A DNA stretch of 64,000 nucleotides from Dictyophora rubrovolvata (taxonomy: Eukaryota > Basidiomycota > Agaricomycetes > Phallales > Phallaceae), in the NCBI GenBank assembly GCA_029959195.1, contig CP114127.1, positions 1,426,001 to 1,490,000 on the forward strand, given 5' to 3'. Every line of letters starts with the position of its first letter. The stretch's first letter is position 1. Below the pieces are notes generated by a model that saw only the letters and a program-made list of their open reading frames with translations, was not told where the DNA came from and did no database searches. Made by a program: the position numbers and the translations under genes. Below, piece after piece: positions 1-11,454 of this stretch.

Positions 1-181
1 GTCTGCAGATGTGATGCTTGATAACACCAAGGCTGAAGATCCTGACATGCCTGATCTGGCAGATATGGAAGACAAGCTCCAACTGGAGGACGGTAATCGA
101 CTCTTTGGTATTTCGATGGTTGACACTAGACCTCCATTGCGTTGGTGCTGTCGCACACCAAAATCTTCCTAATAAGAAAAC

Positions 182-587
182 TGTCAGGGTATGCTAGCGT
201 CGTCCCCTTATTTTTCTACATTTATCTTCGGTTCTGGTCTATTTTATTTATTTCTATATTTCTTGTATTCTATCCCATCTCTTGCATTTCCCTCTCCTTC
301 CGTATTCCCATTTTTCCTCCAACGGGCACTGAGCGCCCGTTCTCATCAGAGCCATGGCCTAGGCCCCGGCTAAAAGTCCGGGACCGGCGTATATCCGTGC
401 CCAGTCCATGAACCAAAGGCTGCGTGTGGCCTTCACCGTTTTTCATAGTATATAGTTAGTAGCCCTAGAGGAGGGATCCCTAAGTTTGTTCTCTTAGGAT
501 CCCCTCCCTCTAGGTGAGTTAGTATTATTCCTAGAATATATTTTGCTTAGGATCCCCTCCCTCTAGTCTGAGAGAGTAGCCCTGACA
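182..587 (+). mobile_element. solo LTR, family A (gypsy)
   Basis: This is a 406-base stand-alone LTR beginning TGTCAGGG and ending CCCTGACA. The flanks are AAAAC and GAAAC, an imperfect 5-base target duplication. It contains a TATATA box followed by a stem-loop (arms near CTAGAGGAGGGATCCC and its near complement). The same family forms the 3' LTR of the chromodomain gypsy element at 16,194-16,599. It sits upstream of the small gene at 683. It looks like a relic left after LTR-LTR recombination. Confidence 0.88.
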
Positions 588-682
588 GAAACGTTCCGAT
601 TTTTGGTTCAAAGCGGAGTTTCAAACTACCAAAAACTTAACCGATACACCACAGCCTCTCGAAATCAAAAACCTTATGAAAA

Positions 683-1294
683 ATGGCTGCATTTTCATTT
701 CACTATACATCTTCAATCTCTTTGCCCATTCCAGCATCTCCCACCGAGTCATTACCCCCCTCCGATGATGAATCTATATCACCTTTTCGTTTTTCACCTT
801 CCAGTCCAAGGACATACAATTTGGATCTGCATACGACTCTTTATATCTATAGTTCCCAATATGCGAGTCTCGACATCAACGAAGAAACATACCTCCCGAA
901 GTTCCCTCCACCTCTTATTATTCGTCAATGCAGAAGTTCGGATTTGGTTCACCCCAGTCTCATGTTTGGAGAAAAGGTTTATATCGAGGAACGATTAGAC
1001 TGGTTTACAATTATCAATGTTTATTCTACACCTGAATCAGCTGTTAAAGACTCGTATTGGATTTGGTTAGTGACACAAGAAGGGTTCAAATTTACATTCC
1101 TGGTTCTAGATGTGCCAAGTCGTTGGGTTGTCATGAAAAACATGAAAACGCAAAAACATAGCCCATATAGACCGGCCAATCTTGTTCCTGTAGATCCTCA
1201 AGTGTCTCGTTTTTCACCCCATTCGCCAGAACCAATATCTCTCCCCTCTTCTCTGTCAGAGCTACTCTCTCAGACTAGAGGGAGGGGATCATAA
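683..1294 (+). pseudogene. unknown small protein, family Q type 1 (copy A), 3' end cut by an LTR
   Basis: I do not recognise this family; 'family Q' is a local label. The reading frame opens at an ATG and shares blocks with the minus-strand gene at 4,006-4,497, for example CRSSDLVHPSL and VYSTPESAVKDSYW, over roughly 120 residues. The two also share GCTGTCGCACACC in their upstream regions. The N-terminal third is rich in serine and proline, and no signal peptide or membrane span is visible. A solo LTR (1,254-1,660) with a TTCTC target duplication has landed near the 3' end, so the last codons of the present frame come from the LTR. Without it the frame would run about 20 codons further. Expression and function are unknown. 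Confidence 0.6.
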
Positions 1295-1660
1295 GAGAAC
1301 ATATATTCTAGGAATAATACTAACTCACCTAGAGGGAGGGGATCCTAAGAGAACAAACTTAGGGATCCCTCCTCTAGGGCTACTAACTATATACTATGAA
1401 AAACGGCAAAGGCCACACGTGGCCTTCGGTTCATGGACTGGGTGTGAATACGCGCCGGTCCCAGACTTTTAGCCGGGGCCTAGGCCATGGCTCTGATGAG
1501 AACGGGCGCTCAGCGCCCGTTGGAGGAAAAATGGGAATACAGAAGGAGAGGGAAATGCAAGAGATGGGATAGAATACAAGAAATATGGAAATAAATAAAA
1601 TAGACCAGAACCGAAGATAAATGTAGAAAAATAAGGGGATGACGCTAGCGTACCCTGACA
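1254..1660 (-). mobile_element. solo LTR, family A (gypsy)
   Basis: This is a 407-base solo LTR in reverse orientation, bounded by TGTCA and CCCTGACA and flanked by a perfect 5-base duplication, TTCTC (1,249-1,253 and 1,661-1,665). It lies inside the 3' end of the family Q copy A gene. It is head-to-head with the copy at 182-587, with the host gene lying between them. Confidence 0.92.
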
Positions 1661-1832
1661 TTCTCCATCCAAACGATCCTTCCGAAAGATCCGACGCGTT
1701 TGCTCAAACCTTCTTGGACGAAATTAGGACAAAAGGCTTGTTTAGGATAAGCGATTAGATTTGTATTTTATCTCCTTCTTTCCTTCTGGACATTTCATTA
1801 GTGCTTGAAAATTTTGGTTAACTCATATCATC

Positions 1833-2373
1833 ATGTCGGACAATAACGATACTCCTACTTCCCCTATTCCCCTTTTTCAACTCCCTTTCTTCCCTTTTGA
1901 ATATCGTTCTTCTCTCAGATTCGGACCTCTCACGACTTTGCATTTACAATACTCTTGTTTGTGAAATTGATGTCGATCCCTCCACAATGCTTCCGATTAC
2001 TATTCCTTACGACGATCTGGAGATAGGATATCCACGAGCTTTAACCCTGTACGAACGAACTAACGTCAATGTCATGGACGAATCGTATGAGTTTGTTGAG
2101 TTCCTTTCAACAAATCATCAAGAAGAATCAATCTGGAGACTGGTCTTTTGTCATCAATTTCGAAGTTATACTCAATTCTTATTCATAGACGCACCCCTAT
2201 CTGCCATCCCATCCCCTCCCGACTACTCTGTTGGAAATCAAACCCTCCCTTCCTATTCCAATCTCCAATCCAATCTCGTTCAAGATCTGATATTGTTAAG
2301 CGTTGCCATAGCCATTATTATTGCGCCACAGCCACGAAGAAGAAGATCTCATCAACAAGAACCAGATCAGTAA
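1833..2373 (+). pseudogene. unknown small protein, family Q type 2 (copy B), one frameshift
   Basis: The best start is the ATG at 1,833 (MSDNNDTPTS). This frame stops near 1,955, while the family-like sequence goes on in the next frame (EIDVDPSTMLP, then YDDLEIGYPRALTLYERT and QFLFIDAP), ending at 2,373. The second half resembles the decayed minus-strand copy near 3,270-3,690 more than copy A or C, so I call it type 2. The apparent +1 shift could be a real lesion, a missed tiny intron or a sequence error. The function is unknown. It follows copy A in tandem on the same strand. Confidence 0.5.
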
Positions 2374-2418
2374 GAAGTTTGGGATGGTAAGATTATAGTT
2401 TTGGGTAAGAGGTAGCGC

Positions 2419-2902
2419 TGTAACGATCCGAAGATAATAGCTAAATGTCATAGCTATATATACAATCGGAAAAACTACAAAGATATTTTGTTTGAGGCCA
2501 TCTAGTCTCTGTGGAGCGGGTCCTGGTGCTGATTTCATAAGAAGGAGGGTGGGGGAATAATATGATATTTTAGTGAGTGTGTGTGCATCAATATAAAACC
2601 AACAACAACAAAAAAATGATGATCCTAAGATCGTGTGTGTGTGAGGGGGACGATAAATGTGAGTTGCGATAAAATGGTGAGTCAATACGCTGTCAATAAT
2701 ACAGTGATGATAATCTGTTTTAAAGTTAGTAAGGCTTCAACGACAATACAAATCGTTGAGTTTATACTCTGAGGCCTCACTCAGAGTAATCCAAAGAAAT
2801 AGACGTGAGTGTAGAAATAGATTAGAGACGAAACTTGACTTGAACTTGACTTAAACTGAACTAAACTTGAGACAACCGTTCCGGTAGATTGCTGCTGTTA
2901 CA
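2419..2902. repeat. LTR-like long terminal inverted repeat, left arm
   Basis: A 484-base segment runs from TGTAACGATCC to GCTGCTGTTACA. It is an inverted, diverged copy of 4,923-5,465. The match also continues about 35 bases inward (TTTACATGCAGTAT, TATACCATTT). The base block just outside is GCGC (2,415-2,418), the same as outside the right arm. It could be an LTR of a gypsy-like family in an unusual inverted pair, or one arm of a long-TIR element. Confidence 0.7.
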
Positions 2903-3269
2903 TATATTTACATGCAGTATTTATACCATTTAGAACAAAAGAAATATTTTTGGAATTTTTAGGAGGTTTAACAATAAGCAATTGTAAACCGTTTTCATGA
3001 TACAATAAAAGAAAAAGAAGAAAAAGAGAAGAAGAGTTACATTTGGGGAGAACAACAAGCGATGAGGAATTTTTCAGGGAGGAAATAGAAGTACAACAAA
3101 CACAAACAGTCCCAATTTGGAAGAAAGCAATACTCTCCTTTTTTTTTACCATTTTCGCACCATACTGCCACAGCAACAATTCCTCCATTTTCTTAATCTC
3201 TTATTCTTCTCCTCTTTATGAGTCGTACATCCTCTTCTTCCATCGGTCAAGGTCGTCTAGTTGTCGGCA
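2903..3269. other. no gene seen
   Basis: AT-rich sequence follows the left inverted arm. The first stretch is related to the inner flank of the right arm. The open frame on the minus strand here is low-complexity and has no family support. Confidence 0.6.
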
Positions 3270-3690
3270 AATAAAATGTTACTGAATTAGTTGCCTCGTA
3301 GCAAGGGGATGGAGTAAGGGGATTGGGAGGGTTAGAGTAGAAACTGGGAGGGTATGGGAATACGTCTAAAGGGGCATCAAGGAATAGGACTTGTCTGGCT
3401 AAAAGCACAGATCATTGGAAGATGAGTCACCAAGCTAGCCGTCCATCTCAATGCATCTGTAGATATGCTGCAAGTTCATACGAATGTCCCTTTACTCTGA
3501 TATGATATTGATCATATAAACGAAGTATTGGCGGTAACCTTAAATCATTGTAGTAGAGCGTATGTTGGATGTACCCATCATGAAAGGGTAACAAGGTTTC
3601 TTCGTTGACATCAATTAGTCCTTTTCAGCGGAGGACATATTCTCGTATGACTGTTTTGAAATTGCCATGTGGGCAATTGGATGATGACAT
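3270..3690 (-). pseudogene. family Q type 2 (copy D), decayed
   Basis: Reading the minus strand gives IDVNEETLLPFHDGYIQ, then YNDLRLPPILRLYDQYHIRV, and after further frame changes VLFLDAPLDVFPYPP. These line up with copy B (EIDVDPSTMLP, YDDLEIGYPRALTLYERT, QFLFIDAPLSAIPSPP). No single frame spans the match, so the copy is broken by at least two frame changes. Its place next to copy C mirrors copy B next to copy A on the other strand. Boundaries are approximate. Confidence 0.55.
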
Positions 3691-4005
3691 GGTATAAGAG
3701 GCTGTGAGGTTGATCATTATGGTAGCGAAGGGATAGAGTAAGGCTGAAGAAACTTGGAACTCCAAAACAAAAAGAGACCAGATGATTAAAATAGATGTTT
3801 ACCCTTATACGTTATTTTTGTTCTTTATTATGTTCCAAACTGATCAAGCTCATTCTAGGAATCCAGAACAAACATGTCGAAGTGTGTGGATTGTTTATTG
3901 ATATCGAGAAGGGCATATTGTTAAATCGGAAGAAGTCGGAGATAGGGGAGGTGAATTATGGTTAGATGAGGAGTTTGTTGGTTCTTTGGGAAGGGGATTG
4001 GCAGG

Positions 4006-4497
4006 TCAATAGAATCCTAAGACCGGTTGGTGATTGCATGATGATAGGATCCATCGACTAGGAATGTCCAGAACCATTATCATGTATTCTAACCCAACTT
4101 GTGTCGTTAACCAGACACGGTATGAATCTTGTAAGGCTGATTCTGGCGTAGAATAAACATGAGTTACTGTAAACCATCTTAGTTCCTTCTCGATGTAGAC
4201 TTCTCTTCCAAACGCCAAGAAGGGATGTACGATATCTGAACTTCGACATGTATGGATACTTCTAGGAACCTTGTGTGAGTAGACTGGGAGAAGAGTCGTG
4301 GGGTCAATTTGGAGGATAGGCGTCGGGGAATAATAAGTGAACAATGTAGTCTCGATATCCAGATCATGAGTACGAGGACTATCATGAATATAACGAAATA
4401 TCGGAGGGATAACATTTTCTGGGGAAGAATCTTGGGTGTCTGGGGAAGAGGTAGGATTTCTAATCGTGAATGTGGATGAGAGACGAAGATTGAACAT
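4006..4497 (-). CDS. unknown small protein, family Q type 1 (copy C)
   Basis: This is an uninterrupted 163-residue frame from the ATG at 4,497 (MFNLRLSSTF). An upstream GTG would add 15 codons, but the ATG is the natural eukaryotic start. It shares CRSSDIVHPFLAFG, VYIEKELRWFTVTHVYSTPE and VLDIPSRW with copy A. No domain is recognised; the core looks like an alternating beta-rich fold with conserved Trp, Tyr and Cys. It is the only member of the quartet that is unbroken. It lies inside the unit bounded by inverted repeats 2,419-2,902 and 4,923-5,465. It may be cargo of a mobile unit or a host gene carried along. Confidence 0.55.
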   Translation of the reverse strand: MFNLRLSSTFTIRNPTSSPDTQDSSPENVIPPIFRYIHDSPRTHDLDIETTLFTYYSPTPILQIDPTTLLPVYSHKVPRSIHTCRSSDIVHPFLAFGREVYIEKELRWFTVTHVYSTPESALQDSYRVWLTTQVGLEYMIMVLDIPSRWILSSCNHQPVLGFY

Positions 4498-4922
4498 TTT
4501 ATTGTTATTTGAATAAGGGAATTTGGGTAAGTTGATAGTCACTTTCTAGGAAGGGAGGATTTGAATGTCCGCTTTGGATAAGCAGCCTAATCACCAAATG
4601 AGAAAGGTTTTGGTGTGCGACAGCGCAAGAAGTGCCAGATGGTGATTTTGGTAAAGCTATGCTGGGAATCCGGTTTCATCGTTTTCTTTTGATCTCTTTT
4701 TGTTTCTCTTTTGTTTCTCTTTTGTTTCAACATATTTCTCCTATTCCCCTTAACCACATATGCGATTCCCCTTTTTCTGTAATTGTATCCTCCATCGTTT
4801 TCTCCTTTTTCTTTTGTTTCTTTGTTCTCTTTTTGTTTCCTTTTGTTATCATGGCGAATGATGAGTGATCATTCTGCTTTCCTTTATGTTTCCAAATGGT
4901 ATATATACTGCATGTAAATAAT
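4498..4922. other. spacer between copy C and the right inverted arm
   Basis: It contains GCTGTCGCACACC (about 4,611-4,623, minus strand), which is also upstream of copy A and is therefore probably an old promoter segment. The rest is T-rich with TTTTGTTTC runs. No gene is supported. Confidence 0.55.
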
Positions 4923-5465
4923 TGTAACAGCAGCAATCTACCAGAACGGTTGTCTCATAGTTTTGTTCGAGTTAAGTTTTAGTCAAGTCAAGTCAAGTTT
5001 TTAGTGTTTCATCTCCCGTCTATTTCTACGCTCACATCTATTTCTTGGATTACTCCGATCGAGGCCTTGGAGTATAAACCCAGCGATTCGTATTGTCGCT
5101 GAAGCCTTAACTAACCTTTTCTGTTTATTGTCATTGTTTCATCATCTCTGACACAGCTCAACATTTGTCCTCATTACTCATTACTCCAATTATCCCCCAT
5201 CGACAATTTATACCTCTCACGCACATACTACACTCACTAGTCAACTGTTGTGGTGTTGTTTGTTGTGTTTGTTTGTTATTGCTGTTGATTCAACATTGAC
5301 ACACACTCCTCATCACCTGCTATCATCTATTCACTCTATTTCACATTCGCCTAAGCAGCACCAGGACCCGCTCCACGGAAGACTAAGGATCTCAAAACAA
5401 ATATCTCCATAGATATCCAATTAGACTAGCTGTGACATAAAGCTATTCTAGTTCGGATTGTTACA
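4923..5465. repeat. LTR-like long terminal inverted repeat, right arm
   Basis: A 543-base segment runs from TGTAACAGCAGC to GGATTGTTACA. It is the inverted partner of 2,419-2,902. It abuts gypsy pol sequence at 5,466, where the next bases are GCGC, matching the block outside the left arm. This supports the two arms and the 2 kb between them having entered as one unit (3,047 bases in all). Confidence 0.7.
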
Positions 5466-6157
5466 GCGCAACTGAGACCATCTCACAGAGACTTGCCCAA
5501 GCTCACACCAAGAACTCAGATGCTCCAGCCCCTAAGGGTTTTCGTAATATCATGTCTGAACAATTCCATGACTTTGATGACATCTTTTCCAAAGAATCCT
5601 TTGATTTGTTACTAATGTTGAAGAAGTGGGATCACCCAATAGAACTCGTTTCTGGTTCAGAGCCCAAATCCAGTAAGATCTACCTGCTGTCACCAAAGGA
5701 ACAGGCCAAGTTGGATGTGTTTCTAGAGGAAAACCTCAAATCAGGATGGATCTGACTCTCGAAATCGCCAATGGCCTCACTGGTCTTCTTTATCAAAAAG
5801 AAGGATGGTTCCCTTCATCTCATTCAGGATTACCGGGCTCTGAATGTGATGATGATCAAGAACCGCTATCTATTGTCTCTTATCTCAGAACTTGTCAATA
5901 AGTTGCAGGGTGCCCACTACTTCACGAAGCTCAATATTCAATGGGGCTACAACAATGTATGGATAAAGGAAGGCGATGAGTGGAAGGCCACGTTTTGTAC
6001 TAACAGAGGTCTTTTCGAACCTTTGGTGATGTTTTTCAGTCTTACTAACAGTCTGGCCACCTTCCAGACAATGATGAATGAAATCTTTGAGGACATGATC
6101 TCGGAAGGTATTGTTGCCGTGTATATTGACAATATCCTCATCTATACACGAGACTTG

Positions 6158-6559
6158 TGTTACGTACTGGAACACGCGTACAAAGTCTGGTGAGGTTAGT
6201 GCAAGAGATAAATGGTAGGCTTTAACTTGCTCTTGAGTTGCGCCCTCACTGTGCGTGTCCATTAACTTCAAGTTACGTGGTCACAACGTCTGATGTGGAG
6301 AGCGCATGGTTCAGATGACGGGGAAACACGTGGTACGACTATGTCACACGATGGATACAAGAGTTTTGATGATGTCTACGATGTTGCCCAAAACATCAGG
6401 ATAAAGATTTAAGATTTTGAGATGAAACGTGATGACAAATATGAAAAAGGATGATGCGGACAAGTTTGGAAATGGCAACTTCGGGAAGTTGCCCAATAGG
6501 GAACGAGTGGGGTTTCAGAAAGTTAAGTGAGGTTACATATGCACTAAGCAGGCGTAACA
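6158..6559. mobile_element. solo LTR, family B, inside gypsy RT region
   Basis: A 402-base insert begins TGTTACG and ends CGTAACA. It is flanked by a perfect 5-base duplication, ACTTG (6,153-6,157 and 6,560-6,564). It shows no resemblance to the family A LTR. It splits the gypsy reverse transcriptase region. Orientation is not determined. Confidence 0.82.
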
Positions 6560-8931
6560 ACTTGGAGGAACACCATTGTATTACTCGATGCATACTTGAA
6601 CGGCTTCACGAGCACTAGCTATACCTTAAAGCAGAGAAATGCGAGTTCTGCAAGACCAGGATTGAGTACCTTGGGATAGTCATATCTGAGAATGCCATCA
6701 AAATGAATCCCGCAAAAGTCTCGGGTGTTAGAGACTGGCCTGTCCTGAGAAATGTCACTGAAGTTCAATCCTTTCTTAGTTTTGCTAACTTCTATTATCA
6801 TTTCATCAAAGACATCTCTCATATCACACTCCCAATGTTTGGTCTGACTAAAAAGGACACCCTGTTCGTCTGGTCCAACAATTGTCAGCAAGCCTTCAAT
6901 GCACTCAAGCTCTCAATCACTTTGGCTCCCATCTTGCTCATCCCAGACTCTGCTAAACTCTATAAAGTTGAGGCAGACAGCTCCGACTTTGCTTCTGGCA
7001 TGGTTCTCTTACAGCTATTGGATGAGGATAGTAAATGGCACCCTGTCGCGTTCTTCTTGAAAGCCCTGAGCCCTGTAGAATGCAACTATGAGATTCATGA
7101 CAAGGAAATACTGGCGATAATTCGAGCCTTGGAAGAATGGCGACACTTTCTCGAAAGCACAAGTCACCCCATCGACATTTGCACTGACCATAAGAACTTG
7201 GAGTACTTTATGACTGCTTGCAACCTCAATTGTCGACAAGCTCAGTGGTCAGTCTATCTTGCTTGATTTGACTTTACCCTCCAGCACATCCCGGGTAAGT
7301 CAATGGGGAAGCCCGACAGCCTCTTTTGACATGCTGATCATAGATTGGGAAAGGATGACAATCAAGGGATCACCCTTATCTGACCCAAGATATTTGCAAT
7401 CAATACCCTGTAAACATTCTACATCTGAGGAGAAAAAGAGGACTTCCTATGTCAGATTCACAAGGCCAATCGAGAAGGCAAGCATGAGGATAGCATCTCC
7501 AAAGCCATCACTTCTTTTCGAACTCTTGGTAGTCATTTGGTTCATACCAGCAAATGGTCTGAAGATTAGGATGTTCTCTACTACCATGGTAAGATCTATG
7601 TTCCCAATGTCAAGGATCTGCAATGAGAGATCATTGCATGTCATCATGATACCAAAGTTGGTAGTCACCTGGGTCATTTTAAAACTCTTGAACTGGTTTC
7701 TCAAACCTTTTGGTGGCTGGGTGTGTCTTGGTACATCCAATGATACATCAAAGCCTGCAATCTCTGCTTGCATACAAAAATAGCTCGCCACGCACCCTTT
7801 GGCAAGTTGCGCCCCACCGAGACACTACACTGTCCTTGGGAGTTCATATCCATTGATTTTATCGTTGAACTCCCAGAATCTAATGGGTATGATACAATCC
7901 TCTCTGTGGTAGATTTGCTAACCAAATGAGTTCATTTCATTCCCACATTCACCACCATCAACACATCTGGTCTTGTAAGTCTATACCTGCAATATGTGTG
8001 GAAGTTACATGGCCCCCCTGACAAGATCATTTCTGACAGAGGACTACAGTTTGTGATATGCTTCATGAAGGAACTCTCTCGACTCCTTGACATTCGACTC
8101 ATCACATCCACAGCCTACCATCCCCAAACCGATAGTTAGACTGAGAGGGTTAATGTGGAAGTCGAATAGTACCTCTGACTCTTCACCTCGGAATGACAAG
8201 ATGACTGAGATAGGCTGCTTCCCATGGCCAAGTTCACATACAACAATCACATGCACTCAGCAACACAAGTGAAACTATTTGAGTTGAACACAGGCCATCA
8301 ACCACATATGGGCTTCAAACCTCATATCCCCGAACTAAAGATCGAGTCTGTCAACAAGTTCAAAGACTGTATATCATTGACTATTGAAGAAGCCAGAGCT
8401 GCTATCATCAAGGCCAAGGATGACATGGCCAAGTACTATGATTGTAAACAACTCCCAACTCCCGAGTATAAGATTGGTGACAAGGTCTACCTTAATACTA
8501 ATGACATTCACACCACCAGGCCTTCGGTGAAGTTGTCTCATCACTTCCTAGGGCCTTTTCCTATAGCAGCAAGAGTCAGCTCTTATTCATATTGTCTACT
8601 CCTACCTAGATCGATGTCATGGCTCTACCCAGTCTTTCATGTCATGAAGTTACATCTGAGAACAGAAGATACCATCCTAGGTCGGAACTCTCACACTCCT
8701 ACCACCATCACCCACTTTTTTTTAAACGCTCTCAAAAACTTTTCCAAATCAAAACACCAGGAATAACACAAAATTCTACCAAAAATAGCACAAATAGGCC
8801 AAGGCGGGTCTCCCATAGACCTAAATAAGAAGCAAAAAGCGACATCTGGGCTAATAGCTGAGATGTTGATACCCCAGCCTGAAAAAGATGACGTGGCAAC
8901 GGCAGCCAAGCGAGCGCGTAAGTTGTGAACC

Positions 8932-10470
8932 ATGTCAAAAGAGGTCGAGAAATTTATACAGCTGGAATGGGAGACCTTGAAAGAAATGCAGGAGAACATG
9001 AAAGACAGTAGTGATGCTTTGAACTATCTGACATACCAGCTGTATTTCGAGGACACAATAGAGGTAAATCTGGAAAGTCTAAGTTACACACTAATGCTTT
9101 TCTCAGCCACGTCGGATTTGAGGCTAGTACAAGAAGGAGCAAGAGCGGTAGCAATTCTGATGAGAGAGATGAATAGCGCAATACAAAATAAACAAACTGA
9201 GGAGGTAACAAAAGACACACTAAACCTCATAAAAACAGAACTAGAGTTGATGAGAAAAGAATTAAAAGAGATTAAAGAGGGAAGCAGAGAAATAGGAACA
9301 GCGGTAAGACAAACAACCTATGTGAGTGCAATAAGAAGAGGGAATAAAGCACAGCAAGCATCGAGTGTGGAAATAAAAAGAAAACAGATACTCATAGATC
9401 AGGAAGAAGATATGTTAATAGACACCCTCTCAATGCTAATGGAAATCCAGTTAGTGGCTAAAGCAAATGAAGCAATCGAGATCGCAAAAATAGAAAAGAA
9501 CAGGCAAGAACTCAAAATCATCAGCACAAAGAAACTTTGAAATGGCGGCCTCCTCCTGGAAACCAATAACAGCGAAGCAGCAGACAAAATAAGAAAACAA
9601 AAAGAAGAATTCTGCAAAGCCTTTGGTCCGGCAGTAAGAATCAAAGATAGAACATACACAGTAAGAATGTCATTTGTACCAATTGCTCACGATGTTAGCA
9701 GTGAATGGGAGAGACACCAAATTGAGGAGAACTCAGGGCTAGAGAGAGGGAGCTTGACAGTAACAGCATGGATAAAAGCAATCCACAATCGAAGAGAAGA
9801 CCAACGGGTAGCAATGTTAATGGCCCACTTCTCAAACCCACAAGCAGCAAATGAGGTGATAAAGCAGGGAATAATAATACAAGGTAGAAGGGTCCATGGA
9901 CACAAAGCAATCAATGGACCATTACGCTGCTACCACTGTCAAAAGTATGGACATACAGCCACTAAATACCCCTATAGCAGAGACCAAGCAAAATGCCCAT
10001 CATGTGCCAGGTCACACGAGAGAAATCAGTGTACAGCAAAAGACGAAGGTGAGTACAAGTGTATAAGCTGTAACATAAGAGGCCACACAGCATGGGACCT
10101 GGACTGTCCAACATACAGATGTGAAATGGAGAAGACAATCCGAAGCAATGAAGAGATAAAGTATAAGTACTACAGAACAGAAGAAGAATGGATACAAGAA
10201 ATGGACCCCATATACGAGATGAGAGGGGGAAATGACCCAACAACTGATAAGCACATGACACAGGGAATAGCAGAAACAGGGCACAAAAAAGAAGGCAGAG
10301 ATGAGATGGAGATAGAGGAGGGGGAGGTAGAGGACTCTGAATGGAGAATAGTGCCAAAAAGAAAAATAGGTAGGAGATCGTTCACACAGTCAACTCTAGA
10401 GAGATTCGGCTACACAAAGCAAAATATGAGGGGAGATGACAAAGCAGAAGAAGCAGAAGAAGACATATGA
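8932..10470 (+). pseudogene. LINE ORF1 (zinc-knuckle RNA-binding protein), one in-frame stop
   Basis: The frame opens at an ATG and runs to TGA at 10,468-10,470, interrupted by a single in-frame TGA at 9,538-9,540. This stop sits where a CGA arginine codon would fit, so it looks like a C-to-T change at a CpG. The N-terminal part is a long charged helix (KELKEIKEG region, probable coiled coil). The C-terminal part has CCHC-like knuckles (CYHCQKYGHTATKYP, CPSCARSHERNQC, CISCNIRGHTAWDLDC), the first lacking its last Cys. The stop overlaps the ORF2 start as ATGA (10,467-10,470), an arrangement suited to stop-and-restart translation. Confidence 0.82.
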
Positions 10471-10593
10471 CAGAAGAAAATATGACTAATCAAAATAAGC
10501 AGATCTTGATAATACGACAACAAAACCTGAACAAATCAAATGACACCATGCTAAGCATGATTAACACTGTAAACCCGAACAATACTGACATTA

Positions 10594-11454
10594 TGTCATG
10601 ATCCGATTCATGACATCACTAGCGATACGGATTCCTTATTATATTCCCTTATCTTATCGTACTTAAACGTTATCTTATCACAATCGCTTCATAGACGCCA
10701 CGACCGGAAGTCTTATCAGACTTCATCGCCGTTTTCACGAAGTCCTAGAGGCCGTCGTCTTCCTAGGACTTACAGTAAGCCGCGGATAGACCTTTGGTAT
10801 AAATTCTAGTTCCAAACCGCACATGAGATCATCTATAACGGTCGTAGGTCCTTATGTGCTTTCCCTTTGTTCTTGTTACCTCATGTTTGCCACATGGCAA
10901 ACTGACCCTGCATATACCTATGATACTCACGAATTGCTATGACATGTATACGTTCTCAAGTTCGTTATCTATTTCGAACTGAGATTCAAACCTCTAGCGT
11001 ACTTGTATATAAAGCCTCCTATACTTCGTAGCTAGACTTCTCTTTAGACTTAATATCGAACCTAGTTCGATATCTCAATATAGTTTTCATTTCCCAATAA
11101 CGCTTCAGTCATTTCCAAACGCTTTAAATCTAAACCGTCCGTAGCAACAACGCCGTTCTGGCGTTGGATCCGCTACTTCTTCCATCTCTTGTTCTTCTGC
11201 CTTCTAGTTGACAATCTATTCTACCAGATCGTTCTAGACTTCTTAGAGCTTTGGCTCAACAATATTCTTTGACAACTCGAAGATCCCAATCGACATCAAG
11301 ACAAGTAGAGCCAACGTCCAGAGGACTGTCATGGTACAACCCACTCAGGTTGAGACCACGCTCTACAACATTACGGTGACGTTTGTATCATTATTAAATA
11401 CGAGTATTAATGTTTATACCTTCGTCGCCGATACCCGAGAATCGGTACTTAACA
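10594..11454. mobile_element. solo LTR, family C, inside the LINE
   Basis: An 861-base insert begins TGTCATGATCC and ends TACTTAACA. It is flanked by a perfect 5-base duplication, CATTA (10,589-10,593 and 11,455-11,459). It contains TATATAAAG near 11,009. The LINE ORF2 reading sense is the same on both sides, so this is a clean later insertion. Confidence 0.85.

Noticed and set aside
1-130. Possible gypsy pol scrap at the left edge (reads LQLEDGNRLF)
   Set aside because: Too short to assign safely. It may be the same fossil as at 5,466, but the window starts here and nothing upstream can be read.
2898-3188. 96-codon minus-strand open frame
   Set aside because: Low-complexity, overlaps sequence related to the inner flank of the inverted repeat, and has no family resemblance.
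9962-10357. 131-codon minus-strand frame opposite LINE ORF1
   Set aside because: It is the antisense of a zinc-knuckle coding region; its Cys/Ser/Leu-rich composition is a shadow effect.
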